Shown in pieces: positions 1-9,586 of a stretch of 64,000 nt of DNA. The first letter of the stretch is position 1, and the number at the start of each line of letters is the position of its first letter. A model generated the notes under the pieces. That model did not search any database. It had not been told where the DNA came from and worked only from the letters and a program-made list of their open reading frames with translations. The DNA lies in contig NW_026516313.1 in NCBI RefSeq assembly GCF_025602895.1, positions 90,736 to 154,735 on the forward strand, written 5' to 3'. This DNA is from Polychytrium aggregatum (lineage: Eukaryota; Chytridiomycota; Chytridiomycetes; Polychytriales). Both the position numbers and the translations under genes were made by a program.

Positions 1-342
1 AGGGGGCAGGAGCGAAGCAGCGGCGGGGAGGGCGAAGCAGCGAGCGAAGCAGGTGGCGGCCGTGACTCGGGATCCGTGAGTCAGCGGGCGTCAGTGGCGG
101 CGGCATGGCGGCGCCAAGGCGTCAGGCGGCGTCGAGGCGGCGTTGTGGGCGTAACCCATGACCAACAGCAAGGAAACGGGAACGGAACACAGACAGCGCG
201 CGTGCTGGCGGGAAGACAACAAGGCAGCACAGCGCGGGAAACAAACAAACAGAAGGAAGGGAAAGCGCTAAGGCAGGCAAACAGAAAGGAAAGGGCAAGG
301 GTAAAGGAAGGAAGAGGGCAAAGGCAGAGGGTGTTCATGACA
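1..342 (-). repeat. A 3' LTR, partial
   Basis: Direct repeat of 5756-6097, with no difference seen by eye. The full LTR is 581 bp by comparison with the right copy, so about 239 bp lie left of the window. The pol stop codon (343-345) directly abuts it. The G-run just upstream on the element strand is the likely polypurine tract and is therefore coding. Confidence 0.93.
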
Positions 343-3300
343 CTACCCCCCTCTCAAGGCCCGAGCTCCGAGAGGGCCAGGCTTCGAGGGATGAGAGGAG
401 TGGTAGGCAGTGACAGGCTCCGGACAATGTGCAAGATTGCTGGCGGGCTCCCAGGTGCAGTCCATCACCGTGTAGCCACGCCAGTGCACAAGATACTGGA
501 GCTTACCTCGGAACAGCCTGGAGTCCAGGATCTGTTCGACTTCCCATTCGTCGTGGCCGTCGACTTGGATGGGTGGAGGGGGCGGGATGATTCGACCTGG
601 GATCTTGTCATCGGCGGCGGGTTCGAGCAGGGAGACGTGGAACACCGGATGGATGCGCATGGACGAGGGCAAGTCCAACTTGAAAGCGCGGGAACCGACT
701 TGAGCGACGATCTTGAACGGCCCAAGCTTGGTGTGGTCGAGCTTGGCCGTGGGTCGCTGGGTCTTGATGTTCTTGGCGGAGAGCCAGACTCGGTCTCCAA
801 CCTTGAACGGAGGGGAAGGGGAGTGGCCGGGGTCGTAGAACTTGGCTTGGGAGTCCTGGGCAAGGGCGATGTTGAACTTGAGTTCATCGTGGAGGGAGTG
901 AATGGCTCGGGCTTGATCGTCGGCGACGGAGGCATTCTTGGTGGTGCGGGGAAGGGCGACGGAAAAACGAGGGTGGTAGCCGGTGTAGGCAAAGAAGGGG
1001 GAGCAGCCGAGGGTTGCTTGAGAGGTGTTGTTGTAGGTGAACTCGGCGTGAGGGAGAAGCTGGGCCCAGTCGTCTTGCTGGAAGTTGATGAAGCAGCGGA
1101 GGTACTGCTCGAGGATGGCGTTGACCCGCTCGGTCTGGCCGTCGGTCTGCGGATGGAAGGCAGTCGACATCTTGTGCTTGATCTTGAGGCGGGTCAGGAC
1201 GGCTTGGAAGAACTTGGAGGCAAAGGTAGATCCTCGGTCTGAGACGATATCGTCTGGAAGACCGTGCTTGGTGAAGACGTGCTCGACAAACATCCGAGCA
1301 GTGTCTTCGGCGTTGGCCTCGTTGCTTGACGGGACGAAGTGGGCCATCTTGGTGAATCGGTCGACAAACACACAGATGGCTGTGTGTCCAGAGGACTCGG
1401 GAAGCTGGGTGATGAAGTCGACGGAGACAGAAGACCAAGGGCGATCGGGAACAGGGAGCGAGGCAAGGAGTCCGTAGGGCTTGTGACGGGAGTGCTTGTT
1501 CCGCTGGCAGGTGTCGCATCCGGAGACATACTCCCTGATGTATCGACGCATGGTCGGCCAGTGGAAGGTCCGGGAGACGAGCTCGAAGGTCTTGGCGACG
1601 CCGAAGTGGCCGGCAGTCGGCGAGTCGTGGCACTCGACGAGGATCTTGCGCTTGAGCTCGGGGACATCGGGGACGCAGACGAGACCTTCAAAGAGCAGAA
1701 GGTCGTTGTCGACGGAGTAGCCGGGACAGGAGGCAGGGTTCTTGAGGACTTGGGACAGGATCGGACCAAAGGTAGAGTCCTTCTTGAGGCTTGACTTGAT
1801 GAGGGCGGCGATATCCTCGGGCTCGGGGGCAACGGGAACGGCTCGGAGGGCGGAAACGAAGAGTTTTGGTGGCAGCAGGGTCTGGGTGTTCGGGGAGCTA
1901 CGGGAGTCACCCCCCTCCTTAGGGAACTTGTCCTTGCGGGAGAGGGCGTCGGCGGCATTGTTGAGGGTTCCGGGTCGATACCTGATGACGAAGTTGTAGT
2001 CGCCAAGGATCTCGGACCAACGGACTTGGCGACGGCTGAGGTTGCGGGAGGTCTGGAAGTATTCGAGGTTCTTGTGGTCGGTGACGACCTCGGTGGCTTG
2101 GGAGGAGAACTCGAGGTAGTGTCTCCATTGCTTGAAGGCTGCGACGATGGCGAGAAGTTCCTTATCATAGATTTGATAATTCATTTCTGCATCGAGCAGC
2201 TTCCGGGAGTAGAAGGCGACGGGGTGGAGGAGGCCTTCGTCGTCGCGCTGACTGAGAACAGCCCCAAGAGCATAGTCAGATGCGTCGGCTTCGATGACGC
2301 ACTGACGCTCGGGGTCGAAGTGGCGGAGGACAGGACCGGTGCTCAGGCATTCCTTAAGCTTCAGGAATGACGTTTGAGCCGAGGGAGACCAGGAGAACTT
2401 GATGTCCTTCTTCAGGAGGTCCGTCAGCGGGGTGGCGATCTTGGAGTAGTCCTTGACGAACCGGCGGTAGAAGTTCGCCAGGCCGAGGAAGACTTGGATG
2501 TCGTGGGCAGATCGGGGGATCTCCCACTCCTGGATGGCCTTGACCTTGTCGGGATCCATGGAGATTCCATCGGGCGAGATGATGAACCCGAGGAAGGCGA
2601 CGGAGGACTGGTCGAACTCACACTTTTCAAGCTTGAGTGAGAGTCCGGCGTCTTGGAGCTTGGTCAGGACTTTCTTGACATGAGCCTCGTGCTCGGCAGG
2701 ATCGGAGGAGTAGATGAGGATGTCGTCCAGGTAGACGACCACGAACTGGTCAAGGTATTCTCGGAGGACATCGTTGACGAAGGCTTGGAACGAGGCAGGA
2801 GCGTTGGTCAAGCCGAACGGCATGACGTTGTACTCGAAATGGCCGTAGCGGCAGCGGAAGGCCGTCTTCCACTCTTCACCTTCAGCGATGCGCAAGAGGT
2901 TGTATGCGCCTCGCATGTCGAGCTTGGTGAAGATCTTGGCCTTACCGAGGTTGTCGAACGTCTCGGCAATCAGAGGAAGGGGACAGCGGTTCGGCACGGT
3001 GATCTTGTTCAGGGCCCGGTAGTCGACGCAGAGACGGAGGGAGCCATCCTTCTTCTTGACGAACAGGACTGGGGCACCGGCAGGGGACTCGGAACGGCGG
3101 ATGAAACCCTTGGACAAGTTCTCTTGGATGTAGGTGTGGAGGGCGTCCATCTCCGGCTTGGAGAGGTTGTAGACGGGCCCAAACGACGGAGACGCACCTT
3201 CGACCAACGGGATCGTGTGGTCGTAAGGGCGGTGCTGGGGGAGCTTGTCGGCCTCGGACTTGGAAAACACCTTGGCAAAGGACGAGTACTTGGAGGGGAC

Positions 3301-4221
3301 AGAGGGCTCGGCCTTGGGCTTGGCTCCAGCGTCGACGGAGCAGAGGGACAGGACTCGGGCAGCATCCAAGAGGAACACTTCCAGGCCTTCCTTCTGGACG
3401 GCGTGCTGGAAGGGGATGCTGCCGATCAGGCTGACGCTGGGTAGGGACTGGGTCTTGGTCTTGGGGACGGCAGGAGGCAAGGCAGGACTGGGCTTGGGCA
3501 CGGCAGGAGGCAAGGCAGGGAGGATCTCGGGCACGGCTGGGGACTTGGCTGGGGACTCGGCAGGAACAATCTTGGACTCGGGCAGGGACACGGCAGGCTC
3601 GGCGGGGACCTCAGCAGGGGACTCGGCAGGGCTGGACCTAGAGGACTGTGGCTCGGGAGAGAACGGGGAGGCCAAACTGTGGATAGAGGTGCAAGGCAAG
3701 AAAATAGAGTCATGGTGCCAGTCAAAGTAGGGTTTGTGTTTCTTGATCCAATCCATACCCAAGATGATCGGGTATGAAGCCAAGGGAATCAGCGCGAACG
3801 AGATTTGTTCATAGTGGCTGATGCCTGTGATCATAGAAACACAAACTCCAAGACTAGACTCCATCGAAGAGCCATCGGCAAGAGTGATGACGAAAGAAGT
3901 TTCAAAGGTGGGGAGAGCGTGGGTTGCGGCGAATCCAGTGTCCATAAACGAAGTAACCGCGCCGGTATCGATCATGGCGGTTGCCCGTATGGACTCTGGA
4001 CCGCACAGCAGAGTCACAGCGAGGGAGGGCTGACGTTGGATGTCAGGCTCGGGAGGCGAAGACGAAGAAGCAAGAGCGGTGGAAACGGTGGCAATGGTGA
4101 CGGGGGCAAGATGGCAAAAGGCAGAAGAGTGATTTACCGTGGAGACATTTACAGGAGGAAGATTTATGACATGATTGACGCCTAGGAAAGCTCCTCCGAC
4201 CTTTTCTAGGCAGAGAAGTTT
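343..4221 (-). CDS. pol: A pol polyprotein (PR-RT-RH-IN-chromodomain), -1 frame
   Basis: Open frame of about 1292 codons from the putative frameshift site to a TAG abutting the 3' LTR; it has no credible start codon of its own near the 5' end. Order of domains: aspartic protease with DTG (residue about 85), a proline/alanine-rich linker with PALPPAVPK-like repeats (about 190-264), reverse transcriptase with YLDD (about 496), RNase H (EADASDYALG, about 645), integrase with an HHCC zinc finger (about 860-905) and a D,D,E core (SVDF, SDRG, TDGQTE, about 934, 993, 1028), then a chromodomain (LVHWRGY...WEP, about 1220-1250). All catalytic residues are present. The long proline-rich linker is unusual among the families here. 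It would be made as a Gag-Pol fusion and cleaved by its own protease. Assignment is firm; the exact N-terminus is inferred. Confidence 0.95.
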   Translation of the reverse strand, partial: KLLCLEKVGGAFLGVNHVINLPPVNVSTVNHSSAFCHLAPVTIATVSTALASSSSPPEPDIQRQPSLAVTLLCGPESIRATAMIDTGAVTSFMDTGFAATHALPTFETSFVITLADGSSMESSLGVCVSMITGISHYEQISFALIPLASYPIILGMDWIKKHKPYFDWHHDSIFLPCTSIHSLASPFSPEPQSSRSSPAESPAEVPAEPAVSLPESKIVPAESPAKSPAVPEILPALPPAVPKPSPALPPAVPKTKTQSLPSVSLIGSIPFQHAVQKEGLEVFLLDAARVLSLCSVDAGAKPKAEPSVPSKYSSFAKVFSKSEADKLPQHRPYDHTIPLVEGASPSFGPVYNLSKPEMDALHTYIQENLSKGFIRRSESPAGAPVLFVKKKDGSLRLCVDYRALNKITVPNRCPLPLIAETFDNLGKAKIFTKLDMRGAYNLLRIAEGEEWKTAFRCRYGHFEYNVMPFGLTNAPASFQAFVNDVLREYLDQFVVVYLDDILIYSSDPAEHEAHVKKVLTKLQDAGLSLKLEKCEFDQSSVAFLGFIISPDGISMDPDKVKAIQEWEIPRSAHDIQVFLGLANFYRRFVKDYSKIATPLTDLLKKDIKFSWSPSAQTSFLKLKECLSTGPVLRHFDPERQCVIEADASDYALGAVLSQRDDEGLLHPVAFYSRKLLDAEMNYQIYDKELLAIVAAFKQWRHYLEFSSQATEVVTDHKNLEYFQTSRNLSRRQVRWSEILGDYNFVIRYRPGTLNNAADALSRKDKFPKEGGDSRSSPNTQTLLPPKLFVSALRAVPVAPEPEDIAALIKSSLKKDSTFGPILSQVLKNPASCPGYSVDNDLLLFEGLVCVPDVPELKRKILVECHDSPTAGHFGVAKTFELVSRTFHWPTMRRYIREYVSGCDTCQRNKHSRHKPYGLLASLPVPDRPWSSVSVDFITQLPESSGHTAICVFVDRFTKMAHFVPSSNEANAEDTARMFVEHVFTKHGLPDDIVSDRGSTFASKFFQAVLTRLKIKHKMSTAFHPQTDGQTERVNAILEQYLRCFINFQQDDWAQLLPHAEFTYNNTSQATLGCSPFFAYTGYHPRFSVALPRTTKNASVADDQARAIHSLHDELKFNIALAQDSQAKFYDPGHSPSPPFKVGDRVWLSAKNIKTQRPTAKLDHTKLGPFKIVAQVGSRAFKLDLPSSMRIHPVFHVSLLEPAADDKIPGRIIPPPPPIQVDGHDEWEVEQILDSRLFRGKLQYLVHWRGYTVMDCTWEPASNLAHCPEPVTAYHSSHPSKPGPLGARALRGG

Positions 4222-4224
4222 TCC
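4181..4224 (-). promoter_or_regulatory. A gag-pol -1 frameshift signal
   Basis: Element strand: GGAAAAC (4224-4218) in the gag frame as G GAA AAC, a 7-nt spacer, then an inverted repeat whose arms begin CCTAG and end CTAGG (4210-4181, one mismatch). The gag TAG lies in the first arm. Pol is open in the -1 frame across the stop. The heptamer is not canonical because its first three bases are not identical, so A is the weakest of the six cases. Confidence 0.6.
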
Positions 4225-5444
4225 TGGTCGTCAAGTTTATTCACATCAACGACAGCCAAAGAAGCATCGATGGCAGCCAAGCGGGAGGAGGTCTTATTGG
4301 GGCAGCGAAGGGCAATGTGCCCTTCCTGCTTGCAATAAAAGCAGCGGTTGGCAGCACGGAGGGCGGCCTTGTCCTCGGCGGTCAGCCTGCGAGCGGAAGC
4401 CTGGCTGAGGTCCATGGGCTGCGGAACGTTGAAGGCTTGAGCGGGGCGAGGAGGAGGAGCAGGAGCGAAGGGACGAGGAGCCGGACGGAAAGGGAGAGGA
4501 GCCGGACGAGCAGGAGCAGGAGCAGGAGCGGAGCGGTGGTTGGGACGGCGGGAACGTTGGTCCTCCTGGCGGTTGTCGATGGCGATCGCCGCTTGCATAA
4601 GATCTTCGAGGTTGTCGAAGGAGCGGCGGGAGAGTTCATCTTGGACCGAGGGCTTGAGTCCACTCTCGAAGTGGAACATGAGAGGGTCTTGGGACCAAGT
4701 GACGAGGTGGACGGCTTGGCGGCGGTACTCGGCGGCATAGGCGGCGGCGGAGGTGACTTGGTAAAGCCTGACCATCTCGCGAGCAGCGGCGATGGTGGGC
4801 TGAACCTGGCCAAAGGCAGCACGGAGCCACTCGGAAAAACCGGCAAAGTCACGGATGGCAGGGGGGGAGCACTCGGGGTCTCTCTCCAACTGATCGATGT
4901 ACGGCTGCATGTAGTCTGCAGCAGTACCATCGAGATAGGATAAGGCGTAAAACACCTTATCCCTTTCAGTCTGGAAGAGGGGAGGGTTGGACACGAAGGC
5001 CAGTCTGCAATGCGAGAGGAAGGCATTGCAGCGGCTCGGGTCCTTACCAGAGAAGCGGTCGGGAGGACCTATCTGCCTGGTGGCAGAGTTGCGACCAGCA
5101 GGGTTGTCCTCGGGGTCTTGGGCAGGATCATCGACGTCGTCAGGAACGCCGAAGTAGGGGCGACCTGCACGACGGATCGGAGCGGGAGCGGGAGCAGGAG
5201 GAGGTAGCTGGGCCTGGTAGCTGCGGAGGGCCTCCTGGACACTGGCGGCGACAACTTGGCGGACATCCTCTTCACGGCGAGCCAGGACCTGGTCCATACG
5301 ATCGGTGATGCGGTTGAGCGCATCATCCTGATCGTGGAGGAACTTGGAAAAGTCCTGGAGAGAACGGGCGTTCTCGGCGGACTGGATAATGACCGCACGG
5401 ATGGCCTGGAGCTCGGGCTCGGAAAGGCCCGAAGGGGAAGCCAT
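4206..5444 (-). CDS. gag: A Gag (capsid-nucocapsid) protein
   Basis: 412-residue Gag. I chose the ATG at 5444 (MASPSGLSEPEL) because the open frame further upstream crosses the primer-binding site and enters the LTR. The N-terminus is a predicted helical/coiled-coil stretch with heptad-like DDALNRITDRMDQVLARR. The middle holds a Retrotrans_gag-type capsid domain, followed by a proline/alanine/arginine-rich region and one CCHC zinc knuckle (CFYCKQEGHIALRC) near the C-terminus for RNA binding. It is the structural protein of the virus-like particle. It ends at the TAG inside the putative frameshift hairpin, so most ribosomes should make Gag alone. The frame is intact. Confidence 0.93.
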   Translation of the reverse strand: MASPSGLSEPELQAIRAVIIQSAENARSLQDFSKFLHDQDDALNRITDRMDQVLARREEDVRQVVAASVQEALRSYQAQLPPPAPAPAPIRRAGRPYFGVPDDVDDPAQDPEDNPAGRNSATRQIGPPDRFSGKDPSRCNAFLSHCRLAFVSNPPLFQTERDKVFYALSYLDGTAADYMQPYIDQLERDPECSPPAIRDFAGFSEWLRAAFGQVQPTIAAAREMVRLYQVTSAAAYAAEYRRQAVHLVTWSQDPLMFHFESGLKPSVQDELSRRSFDNLEDLMQAAIAIDNRQEDQRSRRPNHRSAPAPAPARPAPLPFRPAPRPFAPAPPPRPAQAFNVPQPMDLSQASARRLTAEDKAALRAANRCFYCKQEGHIALRCPNKTSSRLAAIDASLAVVDVNKLDDQENFSA

Positions 5445-5505
5445 TGGTAAAAGATATAGCGAAGGGAACGGGGGCAAAGGCAGGGCAAGTGGGGGGTTGT
5501 TGAAG

Positions 5506-5516
5506 GTCTTGCCAAG
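5506..5516 (-). promoter_or_regulatory. A primer-binding site, self-priming type
   Basis: Two bases after the LTR end, the element strand reads TGGCAAGAC (5514-5506). It is exactly complementary to GTCTTGCCA in the LTR (5687-5679), which lies 39 nt downstream of the TATA-like box. It resembles the Tf1 layout, where the mRNA 5' end folds back as primer. The 9-nt match is the shortest of the four families. Confidence 0.6.
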
Positions 5517-6097
5517 TGTCAAGACTGGACAACGGGGCAAGCAGGGAAGTGCGCAAGAGTCCTAATACAAGACTCGAACGTAGGGAGAGGAGCGGGGACT
5601 GGACTGGGACACAGAGTGTCAAGTGTAAAGCCAAAGTTTTATTCTAGATCCAAGGCTTAGGATACTAAAAATACAAAGTGGCAAGACGAAGGCAAAGGAC
5701 AGAGGCTGGTCGGAGGGCTATTTATGCGAGCGCCAAGGATCGACGCTGCAGAGCGAGGGGGCAGGAGCGAAGCAGCGGCGGGGAGGGCGAAGCAGCGAGC
5801 GAAGCAGGTGGCGGCCGTGACTCGGGATCCGTGAGTCAGCGGGCGTCAGTGGCGGCGGCATGGCGGCGCCAAGGCGTCAGGCGGCGTCGAGGCGGCGTTG
5901 TGGGCGTAACCCATGACCAACAGCAAGGAAACGGGAACGGAACACAGACAGCGCGCGTGCTGGCGGGAAGACAACAAGGCAGCACAGCGCGGGAAACAAA
6001 CAAACAGAAGGAAGGGAAAGCGCTAAGGCAGGCAAACAGAAAGGAAAGGGCAAGGGTAAAGGAAGGAAGAGGGCAAAGGCAGAGGGTGTTCATGACA
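5517..6097 (-). repeat. A 5' LTR
   Basis: 581-bp LTR, element-strand ends TGTCATG...TTGACA. It carries CATAAATA (5726-5719), AATAAAA further downstream, and a TGAGTCA bZIP-type site (5832-5838). Right boundary from the match to 1-342; left boundary inferred from the TGTCA/TGACA terminal inverted repeat and the 2-nt spacing to the complementary primer site. Confidence 0.9.
5679..5726 (-). promoter_or_regulatory. A core promoter and predicted RNA 5' end / primer
   Basis: CATAAATA begins at 5726 on the minus strand. GTCTTGCCA begins 39 nt downstream at 5687. If transcription starts there, the RNA 5' end is the primer for the site at 5514-5506. The same 39-nt spacing occurs in B, E and G. Confidence 0.55.
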
Positions 6098-6293
6098 GGG
6101 GAGCACTTACGTTTATTCACGATAAAACCGAACTCCAGACAAACGGGGGGGAACGGGGGCAACCCGCAGGTATACCCTGCGGTGGCCTGCCTGCGGTGCG
6201 TGAAAACGCAAAGCGCAGCACAGGTCACGACCCACTGCGCCGCGCAGTACGCGCAGTACGCGCAGCACAGCGTCGGAGATACCATCTCCTACA
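6098..6293 (-). repeat. D0: part of a family D LTR, interrupted by A
   Basis: Matches 26012-26206 of the D1 LTR with one extra G in a G-run (7 instead of 6; D3 shows the same 7-base run). It begins at ggggagcacttac because A is inserted there; the first 114 bp should lie left of the window. Its right end ctaca is followed directly by B1 pol sequence, so it is either a solo LTR or the 5' LTR of a D element lying mostly outside. The likely target duplication on the right is acttg. Confidence 0.9.
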
Positions 6294-9200
6294 ACTTGGT
6301 TGACCCGCTCAGTCTGTCCATCGGTTTGGGGGTGGAACGCCGTGGACAGACTGGTCTTGATGCCGAGTTCCGAGCACAGGGCCTGCCAGAACCGCGAGGT
6401 GAACTGGCTTCCTCGGTCCGAGACGATGTTGTCCGGGAGACCGTGGAGACGGAAGATGTTGTCGAGGAACAGCGACGCTGTTTCCTCGGCACTTGGGAGG
6501 GACCGACAGGGAAGGAAGTGGGCCATCTTGGTCAGGCTATCGACGACGACAAAGATGCAAGTCTTGCCGTTGGACTCGGGGAGGTCGGTGATAAAGTCCA
6601 TCGTCACCAGAGACCAGGGTCGCGATGCCGTCGGGAGGGGCTGCAAGTATCCAAACGGCTTATGTCGAGGGACTTTCGAGCGTGCACAAGTGTCAGCACG
6701 TCGAGACATAAGCCTGGACATCCTTGCGGATTGAGGGCCACCAGAACTGCCTCGAGATCAGTGCCCGAGTCCGCCGAATGCCAGGATGTCCAACAGCGAC
6801 AGGATCGTGGCATGACTTGAGGACGGGGACTCGACACGACTCGGGCACAACGATCTTGTCCATGAAGGTGAGGAGATCATCCTTCAGGACATACTTGGGA
6901 TCGTTGCGGAGCTGGTCCAGGGACGGGTCCTTGGGTTGCTCCTCGGCAATGAGCTTGAGCAAGTCCACAGGGCGAGTGGAACTTGCATCCGAGGAGCGAC
7001 GGACGGCACAGGCGAACGACGAAGGTGGCAGCAACGGGGGAGGCTCCTTGGACACAGGTGCGGACGGAGGGACAGTAGTCCGGGCGGCGGGAGAGAGCGT
7101 CGGCCTTGCCGTTCTTTGGACCGGGGAGGTACTGGAATCCGGAGGTCGAACCGAGACAGGAACTGCGACCACCGGGCGTGTCGCTGGTTGAGGATGCGGG
7201 CCGACGCCAGGTATTCCAAGTTCTTGTGGTCGGTAAGGACTTGGACTGGGTGTTGGGCACCTTCGAGGTAGTGTCGCCAGACCTCGAAAGCCTCCTTGAT
7301 GGCCAAGAGCTCCTTCTCATAGATGCTGTAGTTGCGTTCAGCATCCATGAGCGTGCGGGAGTGGAAGGAGCACGGGTGCAGGTGGCCATCGGAGCCGCGC
7401 TGGGACAGGACGCATCCGATCGCAAAGTCTGAGGCATCAGACTCCACGACAAAGGGCTTGGATGGGTCGGGGTGCGCAAGGACGGGCTCGGAGACGAAGG
7501 CTTCCTTGAGGGACTGGAAAGCCTTGTGGGCGTCGGGGGACCAGCGGAAGACCTGGGACTTCTTGAACAGGAGCGTGAGCGGACCGGCGATCTTGGCATA
7601 TCCGTCAATGAAGCGACGGTAAAAGTTCGAGAACCCAATGAAGGAGCGAAGGTCGGAGACATTGCGGGGGACGGGCCAGTCGACAATGGCGGAGAGCTTT
7701 GCTCGTTCCATCTCGATACCCTTGGGCGAGATGACGTAGCCGAGGAATGAGACCTTGTCCTTGGAGAACTCGCACTTCTCCAGCTTGCAGTACAACTTTG
7801 CAGCCTGGAGCTTGGCCAGGACCTGCTTGACGTGATTTGCATGCTGAGTGGGGTCAGCGCTGTAAATCAAAATGTCGTCAAGGTAGGCAATCGCAAAGTT
7901 GTCCAGTTCATCACGAAGGACATCGTTGATGAAGTGCTGGAAGGTGGCCGGAGCATTGGTGAGTCCAAAGGGCATCACCAAGTACTCGAACTGGCCGTAA
8001 CGAGTGCGAAAGGCCGTCTTCCACTCGTCGCCTGCGCGGATACGCAGCAGGTTGTAGGCCCCGCGGAGGTCCAGCTTCGTGAACACCTTCGCGTCCCGGA
8101 CTCGGTCCAGCATCTCATTGATCAACGGTAAGGGGTAACGATTCTTGACCGTGATCGTGTTCAATGCGCGATAGTCCACGCAGAGACGCAGAGAGCCGTC
8201 CTTCTTCTTGACGAAAAGGATCGGAGAACCGGCGGGAGAGGACGAAGGACGGATGAACCCTTTGACGAGGTTGTCGTCGAGGTATTCACGAAGGGCCTTG
8301 AGTTCGGGCTCTGACAGGGAGTAGAGCGGTCCGAACTTGGGGGTCTTGCCGGGCTCCAGGTCGATCGGGCAGTCGTACGTCCGGTGCGGGGGCAACGAAT
8401 CGGCTTCCTGCTTCGAGAAGACTGAGCCAAACGACTTGTACTCCTCGGGGATCGACGTCGAGAGGGGCGTCGGATCCGGATCGGTGGCAGGAAGGACGAG
8501 GACTTGGAACACAGTCAGGGGGTCGGGGCTAGACTGTGTGTCGAGGACGGACTGCTCCAACGACTTGTACCTGATCGCTTGGACACGGACAGGAGCGGGG
8601 CTGGGAGCAACGGGACCGGGGAGACCAGGACGGACGGAGACGAGACCGGAGGGACCAGGACGAGCAGCACAGGAACAGGGCACCTCACTCGGAACACAAT
8701 CAGAATAACGTTGAGCGATCACTTTATTCTGATCATCTTCGCGAGTACAAACGGTGCGAGGCGAAGAAGCGAGCACCACAGTGGTGTCGGTAGAGGCACG
8801 AGGGAAAACATTGGGTGTGTCGCCAACAAGAGGAAGGGGAGAAGGAGAAACGGAAGAAACGGAAGGGAGGGAAGAGGCATCCACAACCTTGAGGATGTGG
8901 TTTGCAGGACGGGGAAGGCAAAGGAGTCCACGAGCCCAGTGGAACCTGGGTTCGATGGACTGCAGCCAGGGATAGCCAAGGATAACAGGTTGGTGGGGAG
9001 ACTTAATGACATCAAAGGAAAGGTGTTGAGTGTAGTCCCCAAGAACAATCTTGAGGGGTTCCGTCTCAAAAGTGATGGGGCCGGAAGAAAGTGGCTGGCC
9101 ATCGACACCTTGGACAGGGAGGGGAGTGGATTTGGAAACGAGGGGGACCGAGAAGCGGTCAACAAAGCTCTCGTCGATGAAGTTGCCGGAGGCACCAGAA

Positions 9201-9583
9201 TCGACGAGAAGTTGGCAAGAGAGGGAGCGACCAGAAGGGAGAACAAGAGAAGCGGAAAAAACGGGAGAAGAAGAAGAAATCGAAGAAACGCACGAAGAAG
9301 GCTCGGAGCAGAGATCAGTGTCGGCAGCATGGTTCGAGCAGATGACCAAGTTCGCAGGTGGTGTGGAGATCGGGAGCTCTGTCAAAGACATCTGGGAGCC
9401 AGATGTGCCCTTAGAAGAGGCGGGTTTGACAGAGTGCGATCCACCACCGACTACATTGATCATTCCACACATAGCCATGCGCTCGACACTTACCTCATGC
9501 TCCTTACCATCGACGCTTGCTTCTGGAGGAAGGGGGGACGGCTCCAGATCTAAGCCTCCACTTAGATCTGGGCCTGGTCGTTT
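6294..9583 (-). pseudogene. pol: B1 pol, frameshifted and interrupted
   Basis: Nearly identical to B2 pol over protease (DSG), reverse transcriptase (YLDD) and RNase H, then broken by three single-base insertions relative to B2: near 7132-7134 and 7075 (RNase H to integrase junction) and near 6696 (integrase zinc finger). Together they add 3 bp, so the frame returns downstream and the integrase catalytic segment with SDRG is again readable. The coding sequence then stops at 6294 where D0 (itself carrying A) is inserted; the integrase C-terminus and chromodomain would lie beyond the left edge. With these frameshifts the copy cannot make full-length Pol. Because all three indels are +1 and clustered, a local sequence error is an alternative to real decay. 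Confidence 0.88.
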
Positions 9584-9586
9584 CCC
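9544..9586 (-). promoter_or_regulatory. B1 gag-pol -1 frameshift signal
   Basis: Same as in B2: GGGAAAC (9586-9580), 8-nt spacer, 11-bp perfect inverted repeat with a 6-nt loop (9571-9544) that contains the gag stop codon. Confidence 0.75.

Larger units (their letters stand above)
1..6097 (-). mobile_element. Ty3/Gypsy element A, 3' end cut by window edge
   Basis: This is an LTR retrotransposon on the minus strand with gag, pol and a complete 5' LTR. The 3' LTR is visible only from base 1 to 342. The repeat 1-342 matches 5756-6097, which fixes the right boundary at 6097. LTR ends read TGTCA...TGACA on the element strand. A is inserted inside a family D LTR, whose remaining part starts at 6098. 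The left half of that LTR and A's target-site duplication lie outside the window. Confidence 0.95.

Noticed and set aside
76-1242. ORF of 388 codons on the plus strand
   Set aside because: Runs from LTR into the antisense of A pol; low-complexity Gly/Val/Arg, no domain.
5517-5540. A gag start at 5540
   Set aside because: Would start inside the LTR and translate through the primer-binding site; the ATG at 5444 fits the protein better.
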